From positions 1 through 11,397 of the forward strand of contig JBAWFF010000200.1 in the NCBI GenBank assembly GCA_049591635.1: a stretch of DNA of 11,397 nt, given 5' to 3'. The notes under the pieces were generated by a model, which was not told the origin of the DNA, ran no database searches, and was given only the letters and a program-made list of their open reading frames with translations. This document shows positions 9,668 through 11,397 of this stretch, in pieces. Positions within the stretch are counted from its first letter, which is position 1, and each line of letters begins with the position of its first letter. The translations under genes and the position numbers were made by a program. Origin of the DNA: DATFDN01 sp049591635 (GTDB lineage: Bacteria; Pseudomonadota; Alphaproteobacteria; Acetobacterales; Acetobacteraceae).

Positions 9668-10831
9668 TCACCCCGGCGCTGGCGTCTCCGCCACTACAAG
9701 GGGCAGCCGCAGGGTCGCCTGCGTGCCCTCGCCCGGGACCGAGTGGAGCGTGAAGTCGGCCCCGATCTGGCGAACCAGCGCGTTCACGATCGTCGTGCCG
9801 AGGCTGCCGGAGCTACCGCCCGCGTTTTCGGCCATGCCCACGCCATCGTCGCTCACCGCGATCTCGATCGTTTCCCCGTCCAGGCCGGCGCGAACGCGGA
9901 CCATGCCGCGTTTGCCGTCAGGATACGCATGACGAAAGGCGTTGGTCAGCAGTTCGCTCACGATCAAGCCCAGCGGGATCGCCCGCTCCGCGTCCAGTTC
10001 GATGCCCGCCTCGCAGCTGCACCCGATCGCCACCGTCGCGCTGAGTTGGCCGAGATGTTCGCAGATATCGGCCAGAACCCGGCCGAGCACGACGGTCCGA
10101 AGATCGGTGCTCTGGTGCAGGGCGCGATGGCTTTCGGCGATCGCGAACACCCGGGCGATCGCCTGGTCCAGCGCCGCCACCGCTTCCGGAAGCTCCAGCC
10201 GGGAGCGTTGCAGCGTCAGGAGGCTGGCGACCAGCTGCAAGGAGTTCTTTATGCGGTGGTCGGCCTCTCGCACGACGATCTCGCGCTGGCGCACCTCCTG
10301 GCGCAACTCCGCCTCGCGGCGATCACGCTCGATCGCCATTCCGAGAAGGTTTGCCGCGGCCCGCAAGAACGAGATGTCATCTTCGGAGAAATCGCCAGGA
10401 TACTGGCTGTCGGCCTCGAGAACGCCGAACGGGTGGCCATCGCCGCTGACAATGATGTTCATCGCCCGCCGGATGCCGTGATCGAGCAGCAATTGCGGCG
10501 TGCGGAAGCGAGTCTCATTGGCGAGATTGTTGGCGATGACGGGCGCCGCCGTCCGCAAGGCGTGACCGGCTGGGGAGCCGTCATCGGCGCTCAACTCCGC
10601 GTGTCCCACGACCCCCTCGTGCCATCCGACACCGGCGCGGACCAGCAGGCGCTGCTTCCCCGGAAGCAGTTCCAATACCTTGCAGAACCTGACGCCCATG
10701 CCGTCGGCTACCAGCCGACACGCCTCTTGCAGCAGGTGGTCGATATCCGGGCCCCTCAGCGCCTGGGTTCCGAGTTCCGCCAGGAGGTCGCGCTGGCGCA
10801 TCCGCAGGTCGATGTCACGTCGATCGTCCAA
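9668..10831 (-). CDS. Sensor histidine kinase, GAF + HisKA_2 + HATPase
   Basis: 387 residues, no membrane segment, so a cytoplasmic sensor. A GAF domain occupies about 25-170 (from HLLQEACRLVADGMGVRFCK to LRAAANLLGMAIER) and ligand identity is unknown. The phospho-acceptor is His192 in ADHRIKNSLQLVASLLTLQ, the HisKA_2-type box. The ATPase domain has an N-box SELLTNAFRHAYPDG (Asn297), a G1 box VSDDGVGM (Asp329) and a final GEGTQATLRLPL. All catalytic residues are present. The start is a TTG at 10831, only 12 nt after the trmB stop, with GAGGG and AAGG stretches upstream; the ATG 30 nt further in (MRQRDLLAEL) is the alternative. Probably co-transcribed with trmB. It may phosphorylate the receiver protein at 7952-8365. 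Confidence 0.93.
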   Translation of the reverse strand: MDDRRDIDLRMRQRDLLAELGTQALRGPDIDHLLQEACRLVADGMGVRFCKVLELLPGKQRLLVRAGVGWHEGVVGHAELSADDGSPAGHALRTAAPVIANNLANETRFRTPQLLLDHGIRRAMNIIVSGDGHPFGVLEADSQYPGDFSEDDISFLRAAANLLGMAIERDRREAELRQEVRQREIVVREADHRIKNSLQLVASLLTLQRSRLELPEAVAALDQAIARVFAIAESHRALHQSTDLRTVVLGRVLADICEHLGQLSATVAIGCSCEAGIELDAERAIPLGLIVSELLTNAFRHAYPDGKRGMVRVRAGLDGETIEIAVSDDGVGMAENAGGSSGSLGTTIVNALVRQIGADFTLHSVPGEGTQATLRLPLVVAETPAPG

Positions 10832-10843
10832 AACCTTGTTCCC

Positions 10844-11397
10844 TCACATCCGGACGAAGCTCCAATAACGGGGCGACCGGCCCGCTCGCAGCGCCTTGGC
10901 CTCGTAGCGGGTCGGTGGCCATCCCGGCGGCCGGGTAACAACCGCCCGCGCCGGCGCGAAGAGCGCCTGCGCCCCCATTATCTCGTCTACCCAGGCCTGA
11001 TAGGTGGGGTCATCGCTCGCCAGCCGCCATTCGGCCCCCGATTTCAGCACACGGGCCAGCTCGCCCAGCAGGTCTGGATGAACGAAGCGGCGCTTGGCAT
11101 GGCGCGTCTTCGGCCAAGGATCGGGAAACATGAGGAACAGCCGCTCCAGGCAAGCATCCGGCAAAAGCCGCAGCAGCACGCGCCCGTCATCGGCCCAAAT
11201 GCGCAGATTTCCCGGCAAGCCGGCGTCCGCCTCGCCGCCCTCCGGCACCAAGCGAGATAGCAGCGAGCAAATGCCGTTCTCGTAGACCTCGCAGGCAATC
11301 AGGGCCGCGTGAGGGTGCGCCGCGGCCAGATCCGCCGCGTGCTCGCCGCCGCCCGCGCCAATCTCCAGCCACAGCGACCGCACGCCCGGCCCGAATG
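10844..11397 (-). CDS. trmB: tRNA (guanine-N7)-methyltransferase, N-terminus beyond window
   Basis: SAM-dependent enzyme making m7G46 in the variable loop of tRNAs. Seen: the SAM-binding motif LWLEIGAGGGEH, CEVYENG (acidic end of strand 2), the family signature FPDPWPKTRHAKRR that binds tRNA, then LASDDPTYQAWV in place of the usual TD-x-x-x-Y, and the C-terminal TRYEAKALRAG...YWSFVRM, all typical of TrmB. About 184 codons are present; full-length TrmB is about 220-240, so the first 40-60 residues are cut by the right edge and the reading frame stays open to base 11397. GTG 11383 is internal, not the start. The stop TGA (10846-10844) is followed after 12 nt by the kinase gene on the same strand. 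Confidence 0.95.
   Translation of the reverse strand, partial: FGPGVRSLWLEIGAGGGEHAADLAAAHPHAALIACEVYENGICSLLSRLVPEGGEADAGLPGNLRIWADDGRVLLRLLPDACLERLFLMFPDPWPKTRHAKRRFVHPDLLGELARVLKSGAEWRLASDDPTYQAWVDEIMGAQALFAPARAVVTRPPGWPPTRYEAKALRAGRSPRYWSFVRM

Noticed and set aside
9485..11260. A 591-codon plus-strand open frame across the kinase and trmB
   Set aside because: It is antisense to two genes with complete catalytic motifs, and its own sequence shows no domain.

Overview
This is a GC-rich window with strong G/C bias at third codon positions. It reads as an alphaproteobacterial chromosome, most likely Sphingomonadales. That placement is inferred from the gltD-gltB order, an FzlA-type GST-fold division protein, a HisKA_2-type sensor kinase and alphaproteobacterial-style intergenic palindromes. 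There is no rRNA or other decisive marker, so the order is moderately supported and the genus is not resolved.

Layout. (1) 1-5149, nitrogen assimilation: the 3' end of gltD (small subunit of NADPH-glutamate synthase, cut by the left edge), then a complete gltB (large subunit). They are separated by a 126-nt pair of REP-like palindromes in inverted orientation. (2) 5150-7286, an accessory patch: two palindromic repeats, a small lipoprotein-like gene with an unconvincing N-terminus (minus), an overlapping antitoxin/PIN-toxin pair (minus), the orphan 3' end of an unknown gene (minus), and a decayed IS5-family transposase fragment (plus) that itself carries a small palindrome. (3) 7287-11397, compact core genes: an FzlA-like GST-fold protein (plus), a single-domain response regulator (minus), an OafA-type membrane acyltransferase (plus), a GAF/HisKA_2 sensor histidine kinase (minus), and trmB, tRNA (guanine-N7)-methyltransferase (minus, cut by the right edge). 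The kinase starts 12 nt after trmB and is probably co-transcribed with it. Convergent neighbours abut or overlap at their stop codons.

How the genes work together. GltB and GltD form one enzyme: glutamine hydrolysis, ammonia tunnelling and FMN/3Fe-4S chemistry in GltB, NADPH oxidation in GltD. The kinase and the response regulator are plausible signalling partners although an acyltransferase on the opposite strand lies between them. The toxin-antitoxin pair is self-contained.

I see no clearly new multi-gene system. The most interesting signals are non-coding: a perfect 13-bp dyad centred on a candidate promoter at the fzlA start, with a possible leaderless mRNA; the paired REP-like element between gltD and gltB, whose inner hairpins differ in sequence but keep pairing; and a palindrome inserted in frame into the transposase remnant.
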